A DNA stretch of 64,000 nucleotides, taken from Linepithema humile (lineage: Eukaryota > Arthropoda > Insecta > Hymenoptera > Formicidae). Shown here one piece after another: positions 1 to 14,719 of this stretch (positions within the stretch are counted from its first letter, which is position 1; each line of letters opens with the position of its first letter). Location of the stretch: contig NC_090128.1 of assembly GCF_040581485.1 (NCBI RefSeq), positions 45,042,931 to 45,106,930 of the forward strand. Direction: 5' to 3'. The notes beneath the pieces are model-generated. The model was not told where the DNA came from and made no database searches. It saw only the letters and a list, made by a program, of their open reading frames with translations. The position numbers were made by a program, and so were the translations under genes.

Positions 1-3000
1 TCATTCTGCGAGATTTGCAACGAATTTACCAGTGTGACACGCCGCATGGCGCGTAACGACAGCCTGGAAATATCGAAGGCATCTTCTCCATCGCGTACTA
101 TCGCGATCTCTCAACCTTCATTTCTTCTGTCTCTACGAGTAAAACGACGCCGTGAATTTCTCAAGAATGAAGGTTTTTACGACTTGACTTTAATCCACGA
201 TCATGTTACTTTCCATTAAATCACGTAGCTTTTGTTTCAAATAGAGTTTTCTCACTATTACGTTTCACTTTCTTAAATCTCATTCTGTCTCATTTGAAAA
301 ACGTATGAATAAACGACACATTGTTAACTCGATTGCAGAATAGTGATTAAGCATCCTTTAGATCACAGCACGCATAATATTATTTTCCAGTTCCTGTTGC
401 TATCAGATTTGAACTGTTTTGAACTTGAATTTTAAGTATACACTTTTTTAAGCTTATCCGTTTCTTTAAAACTCGTATAATTTTCTGTTGAAGAGAGCTA
501 AAGCTAAAGTCTAAATATTCTGTTTATTAATCAACAAATTACATAGTTTTGCATTTTATCATTCGCACTTGGTTTTAACTTTCTATTTATTTTACTTATC
601 CCTGATAGTCAAATAGCAATATTAGCAGATTGAAATTTGCTGTTAATTTTTCTTAGCAAAATATTTACTCAAGTTTATTCTTTTTTTATGCATTTTGCAT
701 TAATTTGCAAACATATCACGTGAATAATGAATTTCTTACGAAAGCTACAAAATCTCGAAGAAAAGTCGCACAAACTCGAATTGAATCTAATTATCTGCTT
801 CATTTTTCAGAGCCTGACTCTTTCGCCAAGTAGATAACAGAAGAACATCTCTTATTCTTATTCTGAAACGACGATTGATGATCATTCTAAAACGAATGCA
901 ACGTAAACGAATGGCTACGGCAGAATAAATACGATGCACTATGCATCGGATGAAGAAGCATTCGGATGAAGAGCAGAGAGAAATATCTAGAGACTCAATT
1001 TAAAAGGAAAAGACGTAAGATTTATTTCATAATTATGCAAATTTTCTTACAAAACTGATTTATATCGAAAAATCCTGCATCATGCACAAAGGGATTGATA
1101 TTCCATTCACATTCTAAATTACAAAGTACAATAAATGAGAATGTAAATTTTCAAACACATCGACGCTTTTATATTCGAATGAACGAATAATAATGCGTAC
1201 TCGAATAAAGAGTTTATTTTTTTTATGCAATGTAAATCGAGAGTCTGGACAAATAATCGTTGTGATACAAATGAGGCACGGATTAATAATCGTTCGGGAA
1301 AAATATGTAGCCATCAGGTCGCAGAAATGAAAACAAAACCGCATGCACAATGACGACAGGATGTTCCTGACGTGCAAAGAACTGGACGTGAACGCGATTG
1401 TCCACGAAAGTTAAACGAAACTGTTGGAAAATTGCAGCCCAAGGAAAAATGCAACGAGTGTATGGTCATTTTTGAATCAGTCGTTACTTGTTACAAAGTC
1501 GTTATTCATTCATCCTATCGAACAATAGCACTCTCTCGAGAGTTAACAACCGCATCATAAATCTCAGCAAGAGAATCTATAACGTTGCAACATATTCTGA
1601 ATAGAATCGCTCCTTTCGAAAAGATGATACATTCAGAAAAAACATGTTTTAGAAAGAATATGAGAAAGATAACATCTTGCAGAAAAATAAACTTTTTTTT
1701 GAATAAAATTAAATAATGAAAGATAGTGTTAATTATTACGGCTAAATAAAATTAATATTAATTAAACAAATTCTTAATCAACAAATACATAAAATAGGAA
1801 AATAAGTAATGTGTGTCTTTTCAGCAGCTTATTGATATAGAAATATGACAATTGAAAAAGAAAACACAGTGAATACCGTCTTTTCGAAAAGATCAATTTA
1901 ATTATAGCGCAACTCCACAGCAATCTTTAATTTAAAACAGACGTTTTCCAACTAAATCAATTTGTCACCACGAAAGAATTTTTCCGTTATTTCTTCCTCA
2001 AATCACTCGTTCAAATACACTGGAGAAAATCCAAGGAAGCCAAATAAAGAAATGCTACAGCGAGGGGTAAACTTTTTGGTACACATTCACGACTGCGGCG
2101 CACGACTGCATCATTGACAGAGAGGACCGGAAGCGTAGCAGCGACGGTGGCTTTTCAGAGAACTTGCTCGGAACGCAACAATACAACGACCGGACGTGAC
2201 TTCCACGCAGAGGAATGCCATGTGCCGCGCGTACTCGCCGCTATAAATCACGCATTACCGAAACGACCGGGCCGGCATGGTCGGGCCGATAAAGGCGGAG
2301 AGAGAGAGAGAGAGAGAGAAATTGGAACAAGCGGCGTCATATCGCCGCGGTGATATTTACCAGCAGCAGCAGCAGCAACGACGGCATCCGGCCGTTTCAA
2401 CGGAGAACATGGCACTCGTCCCGGTGGCAAATCAATTGCTGCGCTCGTTGCTGAAGACGCGCCTACGCGTTTCGAAAATGAAAATCCATCGCGCTCCGGT
2501 GCGGGCAAATTATCGATCCGCCAATTTCCGGTTTGAAAATTAATGGCCTTGTTTGCGCGAGAAGCGGCGTTCCCTCATCCAGCCTTTTCCAACAAACACG
2601 GCGCGTACCTGAGCCGCCGCGATGTTTAGCGTCCCGCGGTCTCACCGCGTTTAGAAATTTCCCGGCGTCAGATTGGAATTATTAAATATATCTCGCAAAT
2701 GAATCGCGAGTTCTGAAAATCTATTCTGTTGGCGAAAGAAATTTCTGTTGCTGCTGGCGCAAACAAGCGAACGATATTGCAGCGTGAGATGGAGCCGCGA
2801 ATGACTTCAATAAGATAAGAATAATATATAAAAGTACACAATCCGCTTCGCGATAAGATGGACTTTACTGCGCGTACTAGCGTGGTATTGATTTCCCAAG
2901 CTGTAAATTATCCCGGAAGGATTTGCTGCGTCCTTCCACGTCGTCCGCTTCCTGCAAGTTCTAATCGCGGCGCAAGCTTTTTATCGTCGCAATTTATACG

Positions 3001-6000
3001 CGTAGTGGGTCACAAAGTTCAAACTATCTGGGATGCACTAGCTTGAATCCCGTATTCTCTGACTTCAACTCCGTAATTCACCTGTGCTTTTAATTATCAG
3101 ACAGATTTCCGTCGCAAAAATCGAAGCACGTTGATTCTTAAATATTACGCGCCAAATATGGAAGGTGTCGTTAAATGAAAGGATTACGCGAGATTTACAA
3201 TATAATATTCAAGATTATCCGTTTGAATTTTTTCACACGATCTGTAAAACCGCTATCGCTTCATACTTCTCTCATATTTTTTTGCTATTTTATTCTCTAA
3301 ACTTTTCAATTAATTTCCATCATCGATTCTAAATATTATGTTTCTCCACTCGTGCTACGAAAAAAAAAAAATTCCTCTCTATTTGACAGAATTTTTTTAC
3401 ACCGAAATAAAACAGCGATATAAATTAAGAGAAAAAGGTAAGATAATATTGGTTGATGGCTTAATTTCTGTTTTGGCGATTCTCCACACTTTCTAGAATA
3501 AATATATGCTTTATAATTATTGGCGAGCAGTACCTAATAACAGTAATTGCCTGCGCAATTCCTTCTGCAGCCTCGTAATTTTGTCGTTTCGCGTGGCGCT
3601 CGACCAAAGGAGCGCAATTGAGCGCGAAATAAGGTATTTATAAGCATGTCGAACGGTTTTCCGCGAAAGGACCACTCGTAAAGTTCGGCACGGTATACGA
3701 ACAACCTATAATTAAACGCTCGCGAGTGGTTGCGGTCGGATTTGCATATAATTGGAATTAAAGCGATTCTAGCGATAGAGACTGAAAAAGGCGATGAAAC
3801 GGAAAACAGATGGCTTTCGCACGTTCCCCGAAATTCTACCCCACGTGTCGTCGACATTCAAAACCGCCAGCCCCGTCATAATATATGCGTCCTTTTATCC
3901 GCCCGATAATGTATGCGTCTCTTAATTTTGCATTCCCGCTGATCCTCGATTTCTCGTTCCTTCTCGTTGATTTATTCAAAATTGATCATGCCCGACGCTT
4001 TCACATATTAATTAAGCCGTGACCTGTTTTGCCAACATTTCCGTGAACCTTGCCGCTCTACACTTGATAATGAAATAATATAAATTATGACATTTAATGT
4101 AACAGAATGAATATTAATAGTGAATTTTAACGGATTCGGTGCAGCCTCGCATTTCGCTGCCTCGCGGGTGTCGGGATACTCCGTAATTATTCCGTCGCGC
4201 AATGACGTCTACTCGTAAATTTATCGTCAGCGCGACGATACTCCACGCGGCGATAGACAAACAATTACGTCGATCTGCTTTGAGACTGCTTTGCGGAATT
4301 AAATTTGGGAAAAGCGCGACGGGCGTAAATAGGTTAACATCTGCGCTATTCGCATAAAGTGAAAAGACATTTCGCTAGCATCTTGCACACAAGTGCGATA
4401 AATAATCTTGACACACCAGCGCAGTAAATTATTATTGTGTTTTAATTAAGTATTCTTCAATCGTAGAATACTTTTCCTATACATTTGTTTATGCATCGAG
4501 TTAACTTGTCACTTAATTTACATTTTATAAGATTAATTAATATCAAACTGTGAAGAATTTCCTATTCAATTTGAACGACTTGTTTGTCAAACTTTTTTTC
4601 TTCAACATTTCAACAAGACAGATCGTTATCGTAAAATTAAAGCAACATATAACACCCGATTGCAGCACACAATTCTACAGCTGACGTCGTAAAATTTTAC
4701 AGCGCGTATGCAGTAACAAAAATCGGGATAAAAGATTTACAGTGAATCGTATTAAAACAACTCGATTTGCAGCGCGTGCATGAAAATTATGAAGGGAAAA
4801 ACGAAACACTCCGACTATTATTATACGCGATTGTACGCAGCTTGGTACGGCTTTAAAAGTCACCGAATTAGCAGTACAGCAGTAAAAACGAGCATCAAAA
4901 TACCGATGTCAGTTATAATACACGAACAGCTCACGGTACACGGCGCGTGAACCGACTCTTTTAGCGGCTTACATCGAATAGGTTGGACGAGCGCAATTCC
5001 GGAGCCGCGCTTGCCCGACCTAGACATTTGATGCTCAAAATAAAAAAAAAATAAAAAAAATCGTTTCAATCGGATTGCGCGGATGAGGTTACATTTTTAT
5101 TGCAGAAATAATTTACACGATTGTACGATTACACAATTATATCCGGAGTTAATTCGCAAAATACTCGCGTTCTTTTTTTCAACGTCGCACAGCGATTTTT
5201 CATTCCACATGTTCTCATGCACACCGCAAAATGAATTTATTGCGTTAAAGTGCACGTGACAATATTGTGAAAAACAGCGCGAGAAATTAATCGTTGACGA
5301 TATTCGATAGGTTGCGCGTCATACAAGCGTTCATTTGCGACGTCGAGTTTTACGACTGCGTTTCGCAAATCGCATCAGCGTAGGACGTCGATACCGATTT
5401 TTTAATCGGATCCCCGGCAAATCGAATTAATGACAATTCTCTATAAGCACTGCGTAGAAATTGTTCAAGAATGCTGAAAATTTCCGATTTGTGTGCACAG
5501 TGTTGTTCGTCATTTCGATCGCTTGTATATAAAATCGTACTCTAACGGCACTACTAAACGACAAAAATATAAATAATTTAGAATAATTGCCGCTTTCTCG
5601 TTACATGTATAACGAGTAAAAAATAAAAAAGAAAAGAAATAATTTAATTATTAATGTTATACAATGTGCTTAATTTTTCTTTCGTGAACAAAAAAACGTT
5701 CCGTAGTATAATTATAATTCTAGTAGAAAAACGTGTTGTGTGCATAACGCTTTTTACCATTAAGAGCAGAAAAGAATTTAGTTTTTAATGTTACATGATT
5801 TTTGTCGATGGAAAAGTTATCAAACGCTATTGTTCAAAGTTTCGCGAAACACGTTGTTTTTTTCTCCCAGAAGTTTTCATATGTAAAAGTTTCCGTGAAG
5901 TGGTTGGCACCAAAAAAACACGAATGTTGCGATTATTGCGTCCGCGACTCGCCGAGCAGATTTGTCAAAACGAGGCGAAAAGTGCAAGCAAAGTTAACTT

Positions 6001-8250
6001 TCTGGATCACGGAGGAAATTCTTCATCGCGGCGTCTTCGCGCGACCCCGGAGCTTAGCGCGAAACTTGTCCCGGCAAAGTTCCGTGCTATTTGCAAGCGC
6101 AGCTGCGACTTCCGCGAGAGTCCGCGTCGCGCAATCTTCTCACTTCGAACGTTTAATATTCACGATGCGCTATGGAACTGCGCGAATTACGCAATTTGTT
6201 AAGATGTTGCGAAGCATCTTGCGTGACTACATAAGATATACGTGATTGTGTACTGCTGTTCCTTATTAACAGCTTATTTTGTACAACGTCGCTTAATTCT
6301 AAACAAATTACATTTCTCACTAGATATGTTTGCATACTAAATATCATATATAACTAAAATTAATATATAAAAGTCAACGGCAATATATTTTTCCAAGCGG
6401 TGCAAAAGATGTTTGATAATCTTTGAGATTTCTCTAAGTGCTTTTGTTGAATGTTCCTTGAAGTAATAATAAATGACATTTCCAACTTTAAGTCGCACAC
6501 AAATCTCAGAAATAAATATTTAGAAGTAATTCTTCCCTCGCCAATTCTTATATTTTTTGCACATTTCTGATAGAGCAGTGAATTCCGCTATCAATGGCGC
6601 GGAAGAGCGATTTCATCAACAAAACAAGCCGCTCCACATATTCGCGGTTCTTCACGAAGACCACGACAAAAGCCCAATCCGATATCGGTGTGCGCGGAAA
6701 TGGTCGGCAAGCGGCGATAAAAGTGTAACAGCGCGCGAAAATATCGAGTGCATCACGAGTTTCCCGCTCGGTGAGGTTTACTTGTGAGTTTCTGGAGGAG
6801 TTGCCGCGATTTCCACGACGTCCGTAAGCCCGTTTCGCGTAACGGCGGGATACGCTAAATAAAAGCGGCCGCAGAAAGCTCAAAAGAAACTGCAAACTTG
6901 CACGCTCCCATGGCTGCAATCGCCCGTCGCGCCGTCCTCAAGGGAGCTTTCGAGAAAGCACAGCACTTTCCCTTTCACGAGACTGCCGCACACAAAACGC
7001 CGATTCTGACAAAAATCACGCTTCAAACGATAAATTAGAGCAACAAAAACAAATACCGAACACCGCCAGGCTCGAATCTTTTTCGAGCTGCTCGCTTTTT
7101 TTATTTTCATGCGGTTCTTTTGTTAATACTCCAGTATTTAACGTTGGTATGCGCAATCCGCTTATTTTAATCAAAATACTTCTTTGCATTAAAATGTTGC
7201 GATAAGTCAAAAAGTGTAATAATGGCATATAATTCTTGATTTTAAAGTTGCTTTATCTTGAATCAAATATTTATTATTTTTTCTTTACTAATATACATAT
7301 GTACGTAAAAAACATATAATATAATAAAATAATTATATATTGTAGCAAAATAAATACGTACAATTTAATTAATATTGGAATTTATAAAAAATAATACAAA
7401 TTAATAGCTTTATTCCAATAATTCTTTTTTAATGTAATTGCAAAAATCGTGAGCAAATAAACAGTATGTGCATGCAGTTTTCCGCCGCGTGCAAAAATAA
7501 AAACAAAGAAAAATATACGTGGAAAAAGGAGTGCGAGAATGTCAAAACAGAAAGATATAAATGAAAAACAAGAAACCAAAATGATCGACTCAAGAGTACT
7601 CCCAGATTGATATTTATGCTGTATAAACTTTCATCGCGCAGAAATGGAATTTCATATATTGCAAGTAATCTTCGTATGCTGCAAATATTTATCTTGTTAG
7701 TAATAAAAAAAAATCGTTACAGTAATACAGATTTCATTATTTTAATACATTATACATAAAATTTCTCAAGCTCAAAATTTTCTTTGATGAACTTTTACTT
7801 GGAAAAAAATTGAATCTTATTCAATTGTGAAATTTCAGCAATTTGACTAATTGTAAGCACCAAGTCATCTGTTTTTCGTAATTACGAATGTCGGCTTAAG
7901 ACGAGCAAAGTTCACGATTGTTTAGAAATGCTAATGAACGCGAACCCTCAATTCCAAGTCGGTTCACGTCGGTACACAAAATGCCGTGGCCTAGCGCGGA
8001 GCTTTCACCGGAAGTGAATCGCATAAAATAAAGGTTAAAATCGTAGCAGCATTTGATTTCGTCCAGCGAAAACGTTTCGAGAACGCTTGAAGAGAATCGA
8101 GTTTAAGATAAAGCGGGTATCTGCTGTCTATTTTTGCTCGTTTTCCCATTTCTTTCGTTCGCTCTACATTTTTAAACGAGACCTTCATTATCCTATCGCG
8201 TCGCGCAAAGAATATTCTATGTATCATATATAAAATTTATAATATTTTTC
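1..8250. other. Non-coding stretch, probably intronic or intergenic
   Basis: No open frame here resembles a known protein, and the frames lack consistent splice-bounded coding character. Most of it is AT-rich. A GC-richer block at about 2030-2660 carries a short GA run (about 2299-2320) and a short CAG run (about 2362-2376). It could be a regulatory island or untranslated exon. Other GC-richer patches are at 3540-3860, 4140-4330 and 6580-7000. If the minus-strand exon proposed at 25.3 kb is real, this could be part of a very long first intron. Confidence 0.6.
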
Positions 8251-8253
8251 AGC

Positions 8254-8855
8254 GCAAAGTAAGTCAGAAAGTTTTTGCGGAAAACTATTATTAAGAAATA
8301 TTTGATTGTTCAAAAAATGTGTTAAATATTTTTAAATTTTATCTTCATCGAAAAATAACTAGAAAACTTCCCAAACAATTAAAATATATTTATTTATTAT
8401 AAAAATTGAAATAATAGAGCTCATTTTTCTACATAATTATCGTGTTCTTCACAATTCCTTCAGCTATCCGGCTATTTTTTAATACCTCAAAAAAAATCTT
8501 TAGAAAATCATCCAGCTGCAAGCTCGCCATTCTTAGAAAAGCGTTTTACCATATCTTTCATACAGTCTAAATTTTCCTCAATCTTTTTTTAATGGTCCAA
8601 ATAGCTGGTAATCTTTTGTGACCCAGGCTGGACTGCGTGGAAAATGTGATAAGAAACTTCTCTAATGACGAAGCTTAAAGCTGTGATAATTCGACAATTC
8701 CTCAAAAAATTTAATTTTTGATTTTTTTTAAAAAAGCTGACGGATCGCTAGAAGAATTGTATTAAAAAACACGATGTTTTATAGAAAAATACATTTTTAT
8801 AATAAATACATATTTTTAACACTGATATTCTGAAAATTTTTTTGACTTACCCTCG
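8254..8855 (-). mobile_element. Decayed mariner-family transposon remnant
   Basis: Reverse-strand translation around 8580-8632 gives DYQLFGPLKKD, a close match to the C-terminal block of mariner transposases (typically SPDLAPSDYHLFGPLKK), followed at once by a stop. More stops lie downstream, so it cannot encode an active enzyme. Diverged inverted ends flank it: GTAAGTCAGAAAGTTTTTGC near 8259-8278 and the reverse complement of TTTTTTTGACTTAC near 8837-8850. The AT-rich subterminal parts also pair (about 8385-8470 with 8745-8815). The left end resembles irritans/mellifera-type mariner termini. The N-terminal transposase part is not visible, so this is an internally deleted relic. Confidence 0.65.
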
Positions 8856-8858
8856 AAA

Positions 8859-11800
8859 TAATGGAAGAAAAATGGATTAAGTGCAAAATTGATGAAAAAA
8901 ACTATACTTCTAAAACGATAATGTCTACTACAGGTAAAAAGTAAAATTTGTTGTAGAATGATCGATAGTTTCGGAGTTACGTTTCAATATTGGAAAATTG
9001 AAAACGAATGATGCTTTCCTCACGAATACAAGAGACAAATGGATAAAAAAAAAAAAAAAACTTCTAGACGTATAGATTGTACGTTTACATGAATAACTTT
9101 TCTAAAAGCAGACATTACGTCTTTTGTGAGTGGAGTGATGAAATAAGGCAATGTGTTGAAATCTATTCCGGCCGCTTCAGAAATGCGAAACTGGTTTAAA
9201 TCGCGACGCGGTATACGAAATACCATGAGAAGAGCTTTTAAGGCGTGGTATCAAGTGCTCTTACAGACGTACAAACCCCTTTTAGAAGTCTATTAAAATT
9301 TTATGAACGGGCATTCTTACCAACTCGTGCCATTTTCTCTCTCAGCCAGCATTCGAAGCATTCAATGTTCAACTTTTCAAGGAGAGAAATAATCGAAGAT
9401 GGGTCTCGCTTTCGTTATAGTACGCGAGGAGCAAAACGGACACGGTCGGGGAAAGAAAAGACATCGGAAACTTATAACGAAAAAGTAACGAGGTTCTGTT
9501 GACACGCTCCCGGCGCCGATCGAACCAAAACGCAAGATTGAAAACGAGGTCAAACGGGGTCAATCTAAAATTTTCTCATTCTCAGGGCGGTAAATGTTCA
9601 CGATCTAATTCGCCGTCTTTTGTTCCTTTGTCATCGCGCACGATACGAGACGCGTAGAGATATTTGAGCCGCGAACGTTTGCTCTTCTGTCGTCGTCGCA
9701 ACAGACGAAATCGCTTTCCTCTCCATCGTTTTGTCCTCCGTCGTGGAAATAGCGATAGCAAATACACGAAAATTTGCACAACGGAAACACGCAATTGGAC
9801 ACACAATCTCTCTCTCTTTCTTTTACTCTGTCTTTTATTGTTCTTCCTTTATGTTCCCCCGTATTTTTCTTTTTTATTTTCTATAGGACAAATTTCGCAT
9901 TAATTTCACGCACTGCGCTCATATTTCCGCGCATCCAGCGTTTCTCCGCGCTCGCTCTCGAGAAGATGCTGCATTACGAGCAGATGAGAGAACGGATGAG
10001 GGTTTTGCGGGGAGAGCCGAAGGGTGAGAGCTTCTTCCGCTCCTTCGCGACGGCGGAAGCGGAAGCGGCCTGGAAATTTACCGTGACCAAAGATCCAGCA
10101 GCATCGTGCATAGCTACTTCGCGTGTAAGTCGGCGTAAATACGCTCGCAGCATGAAGCTTAGTACGCATCAAGAGCTCTTAGAGCGCATATGTGTTGCGG
10201 GACAAACGATCAAATTTGCGAAACATGAATATGTTGCGGCATCTTGTATTCCCAAGAGAATATGTCAAGTTTGCATTGTGAACAATTTATTCCTAACATA
10301 TGCGGTTTTATTATTCAAAAGCTTGTTAACTCTGCACTCACAGTCGTAAAAAATTTCAGTGATACTCGCATGTATATTCCACAAAGAAAACAAAGCAGGT
10401 ATTTGAAACAACTATACAAGTAAAAAAATATTTATAAATATAAAACAAAAACAAAAACAAAAAAAAAGATATAATTATAGGTAGAAAAATATTGACTATT
10501 TTTAATGATCTTGCGATTGTTTTAGCGCAACTTTACAAATTCGCGAGAAAGTCTAAAGAAGAAGTGGAGTCTAAAAGTAGAAACGTTTGTCCGAGAAATA
10601 GTTTCTTGCTGCAAAAGTGGAAACTAGACAAATTAAGATTCATCGACAATCGTTGCGAGTGACATTTAACAACGGAATCGAACAAATTCCCGTCGGCGGT
10701 GGAATTCTAGTTAATCGAACGAGTTGTAATTCAAGCGGCAAAATAATTTCGGCTCGCTGGCGAGAGTCGATACGTGTGCGCCAATAACTTTGGAAAACGA
10801 TTCGGTGGAATTCTTGGTTGACTGGTGATTCGCGAATCTTTGAGAGAGGAATTTCGCCGAGATTGCCTTAATCCTCCTTCAAAACACAATATCAAGCTCA
10901 TGAATCTTTATACGGTATTACATTCTCCAATGCACACACACAGACGATTTTCCGGCTGCCAATCGTATTACAGATATTAAATCTATTTTAGATTAGTGAG
11001 TAAAATTTCACTTTTACCAAAGATAGAAATTGAACACATGAATGGGAAGTAAAATAATATTTTGTCTCAAGGGATATAAATAAAACGATTGCAACTGTGA
11101 CAAAGAGTGTGTAGAAATGGATGCGAGCAGACCCGATATATCCCCCAGGCGAGGATTAAAAATATTACGCGTACGGTGCGCGACACAAAATTCAATAAAT
11201 TTTTGAAAATTTGAAATAATGTAGAATGTAAATAACATAAATATATTAAGAGCTTAATTTATAAATCTCATGTTAATAAACATGTTGTAATTTCCAGTTT
11301 AAAAAGTCACGCTTTCTTAAATTTAATATATATGCACAATTAATCTGTTTAATTCTATAATTAGTTAATTTAATATTTAACTTTTGTAGCGTTTATTTAT
11401 AATATTAAAAAAAAAAAAAGCACACTCTATCGACTCTTTTTACTGACACAATTACGTTCTCTTTATAGCTGCCTCCAAACAAAAATTCTTCCACAAGTTA
11501 TAACTTATACATCTGAAAGGTCACTGCACTCTTTATAGAAGAAACAGTTTCACGCAGGTAAAGCGCGGATAAAAGGCGCGTTATGTTCGCCCCTCGTATC
11601 CTGAGTGGAGAGTTCTGAAAAGAATATTGTCCGAGAGGAACGAGAGAGCTCGCGAGATCTCTCGCATTAAGAACACCGCGTTTTCGAAATGACAAGAATT
11701 AATCGCGCCCCCTTTTTTTCATACCCGCGTTCGCTCGAAATTATTTCTAGACAATACCTTTGTCAGAGCTCGGCCCCATTCATCGGTTCAACCCTTTCAC

Positions 11801-14638
11801 GTCCTCGCCTCACCTAGAACACAAAACGTCGTATTTCGTAATTAGTACGCAGACCACTTGTGTAATTAAGAGAGTGCGACCGACGTGGCGTGTCACGAAG
11901 TACCCAATTATGTGACGTAGATATCTCGCATCAGCGTATCTTCCATTCCGTACCAAAACAGTACAAAGGTAAAAATCGCTCTTTACGCTTTTTACATTTT
12001 TCTCTCTTTGAGCCCGCAGAACACATTTTTAACTTTTAAATTTCTTTTCATCAAATTTTTTATATTTCGTTGAAATAAAATTACATGTACAAATAGTTCC
12101 ATATAAAATATCAAATCTTTTTCAGTGACGTATATTTAGTCCCCTAAAAGTTCCCTAGAAATTAATATTCAGAATTGATATTTGTATGTTTGTCAGTTAA
12201 AAAAATAAAAACTTTCATTATTATATTGTACTTAAATTACAAATGTATTTTCTTTATTGCAACCAGCATAATTAGCAATATAATAATAATTTTGTATAAT
12301 TTTGTGCCAAGCCTGTTGTGACATGTTCTCTCATGTGACCTTTCACCTACATAAAATTATTCGAGTAATATGTTCTGAGAATTTGATGTCTCCAGGGAAT
12401 ATCTTATATTTATCATTTCTCTTTGGAGTTCTGGGCGGAATAATGAAGCACGCAAAATGGAAATACGACCACAAGCATTGTTTTGTGTCCGTCAGTTTCG
12501 CAGACCGTAAGTATTTATATCCACCACCTTGCTCGCGAGAACGAAACTCCACGGATCGCTTGCATTCGCTTGTCCATGCTGACAAACTTGGGATATCTCA
12601 ATTGACCGAAGCGTCCGAAAAATGTCTCTCTAAAATGCCGATTTTCGGACCAATCTCGCGGATCTCGTCAATTCAATTGGCAAGTCGTGTCTGCCATTAC
12701 GACTTTATTTCTCGCGACAATGACCTCATCCTCGAGAGACCAAAATTCCGAATAGCAAGAGGTACGAGATGAGTATACAAACTTGTGGATTGCTCGCAGC
12801 TGTTGCCGAATTCATGAGCAGCGCCAAGGCCGCATCTATGTGGGAACTAATCAACCATTAAGCGTTCCCAAATTACAATTTTGCCTTGAAATATTAACAG
12901 GTGAAATAGAGCAATATTATAGTTGCTCTTTTAACAAAAATTAACGATTTTAAGATATTTTTGCATAATATTTCTCCAAATGCCTCATTAATTTTTCTCT
13001 AAAATTATATTTCATACTCATACGAACTTTCTACAAAACCTAAAGTAAAGATATAAATCGCAATAATTAAAAACAAATATAATGAAAGATATTTTTGTCA
13101 TAATAAAAGAATAGAAAAACTCACAAAATAAGATAAGAAAAGTGTTTAAAAAATATTTAAGTCAAGAATTAACGGATGTAAAATGTATAAATAAATTAAA
13201 TTTTATAGGTAAATATTAAATCATCTTTCTTCTGTGAAACATTTTCTCTTATAAATTTTGTTCTCTCAAATTAAAATCAGCTAAATTTCGTGGGCAGATA
13301 AAAAATTATATTTTTTATGCAACTTTAAAATCACCTATTATTTTTTTCCAGAATTACGGTCTGTCATGATAAGTGATTATCGCGTTCAAAGACAGAAATA
13401 AATGTTCCATGAGAGGAATTGTTTTTTTCCGACGGCGAAAGGGTTAAATCCGGGATTCCCGTGAGTGCGAGAAGTACGTCGGAAGTTTCTCGAAGCCTTT
13501 GCGGCAGGGCAATATTTGTCTGGCGAGTTACTTTGTCCAGCTGGGAGAATTGTAGCGTTCGATCAAACATTTATATTGGACCGCAGGGCACGCGCTGGAT
13601 CTCTCCGAGCGCCGCGAGAATCGAAGAACAACCTTGAGGATCCGCCGCCTCTGCCAAACATACGAGCCTCGTCAATAGTTCCGAAGCAAATACACCGCCT
13701 AAACCGCGTCGTTCATTAGAGCGGAGTGCAGCTACGCGAGTCGGCTGACACACGCAGCTGAGAAAGGCGAGGCCGAAAGTTTGTCGGATTATCATGACAA
13801 ATAAATCATTTCGCGAAACTTCCTGCTCCAAATGCATGTGAAATCCCATTTAAGCCAGAATTCTCAACACAACGCGTGCATATGAGCAATCTTCATACAC
13901 GACGAATTAATGCGTTAATTGCTGAACGTTTGCCGAATGTTTGCGCGTCCGTGAAGAGAAACTCAAATGCTGCAGTGTTGCAACACTTCAATTTTATATA
14001 TCGAGGCGACTGAGTATATTAAATAACGAAAAATTATGTTCGAGCCACGAAAATGTCGAGTTCTTGCTCATTTAATTCCAGCGATTGCCAATAATTGCGC
14101 AATTGCCATGGCGAGAAGCGTCAGCGGCGCATCAATTTTGATATTGATTAAACTGTCAAAACAAAAGTCAGTCGGTCTAATTTGCCATTTCGACCATTAC
14201 GTGGGATTTACGCGTGGAGACGGCTTGTTTATTTGTCCGTGGCGTATGATGCGGCGCGCGCACGTGATGATTAAAATGTCCCTACTACCGGATTAATTCC
14301 CCTTTGGTTCCCGAGGCTGCTCGCTTCTGCGAAATCTTTATGGCACTTGGCAAGTTCTGTCCCGCGCACACACGCCCACAGTGTCTAGTTGCGAAACCGC
14401 TGTAGCTGCCCGGCTTCGCAACGGTGATGACGTCTTTTTGTCCTCGAGCACAGGGATTAGATTCTCCCCGGGTGAATATATGAAATGAGCGATTACCGCG
14501 CAGAGACACGACGTGGGCGGATCCTGTAAGGATTATCATCCAACTCTGGTAGCGGCATGTCAAGAGAGACCAGAGGCTATTTACACTGACATGGATATTA
14601 TATTCTATTTTTGCAAGTCCGCGACACGTGGGGATAGC

Positions 14639-14640
<2 letters not shown>
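8859..14640. other. Non-coding stretch
   Basis: No recognisable gene. The longest open frame (9774-10349, + strand, 191 codons) begins in pyrimidine-rich low-complexity sequence and matches nothing I know. Short A-rich runs occur near 10441-10470 and 11409-11419. The patches 13420-13850 and 14030-14290 are richer in CpG than their surroundings and could be regulatory or untranslated exon sequence, but I see no motif that decides this. Confidence 0.55.

Positions 14641-14716
<76 letters not shown>
14641..14716. repeat. (TC)n dinucleotide microsatellite
   Basis: An uninterrupted TC run of 76 bases, followed by GCTCTGTC. The purity and length suggest a young, highly variable locus. A G run (about 14777-14786) follows about 60 bases downstream. 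Confidence 0.97.

Positions 14717-14719
<3 letters not shown>

Noticed and set aside
2277..2543. Plus-strand frame with ERERER and QQQQQ runs
   Set aside because: Produced by short GA and CAG repeats in a GC-rich patch; no coding context.
5795..6245. Two overlapping plus-strand frames of 135 and 147 codons
   Set aside because: Different frames of the same GC-richer patch, neither with a recognisable domain or splice sites.
9774..10349. 191-codon plus-strand open frame, the longest in the left 29 kb
   Set aside because: It starts in a TC-rich low-complexity tract, lacks recognisable motifs and has no splice-linked neighbours; overlapping frames on the other strand are also open.
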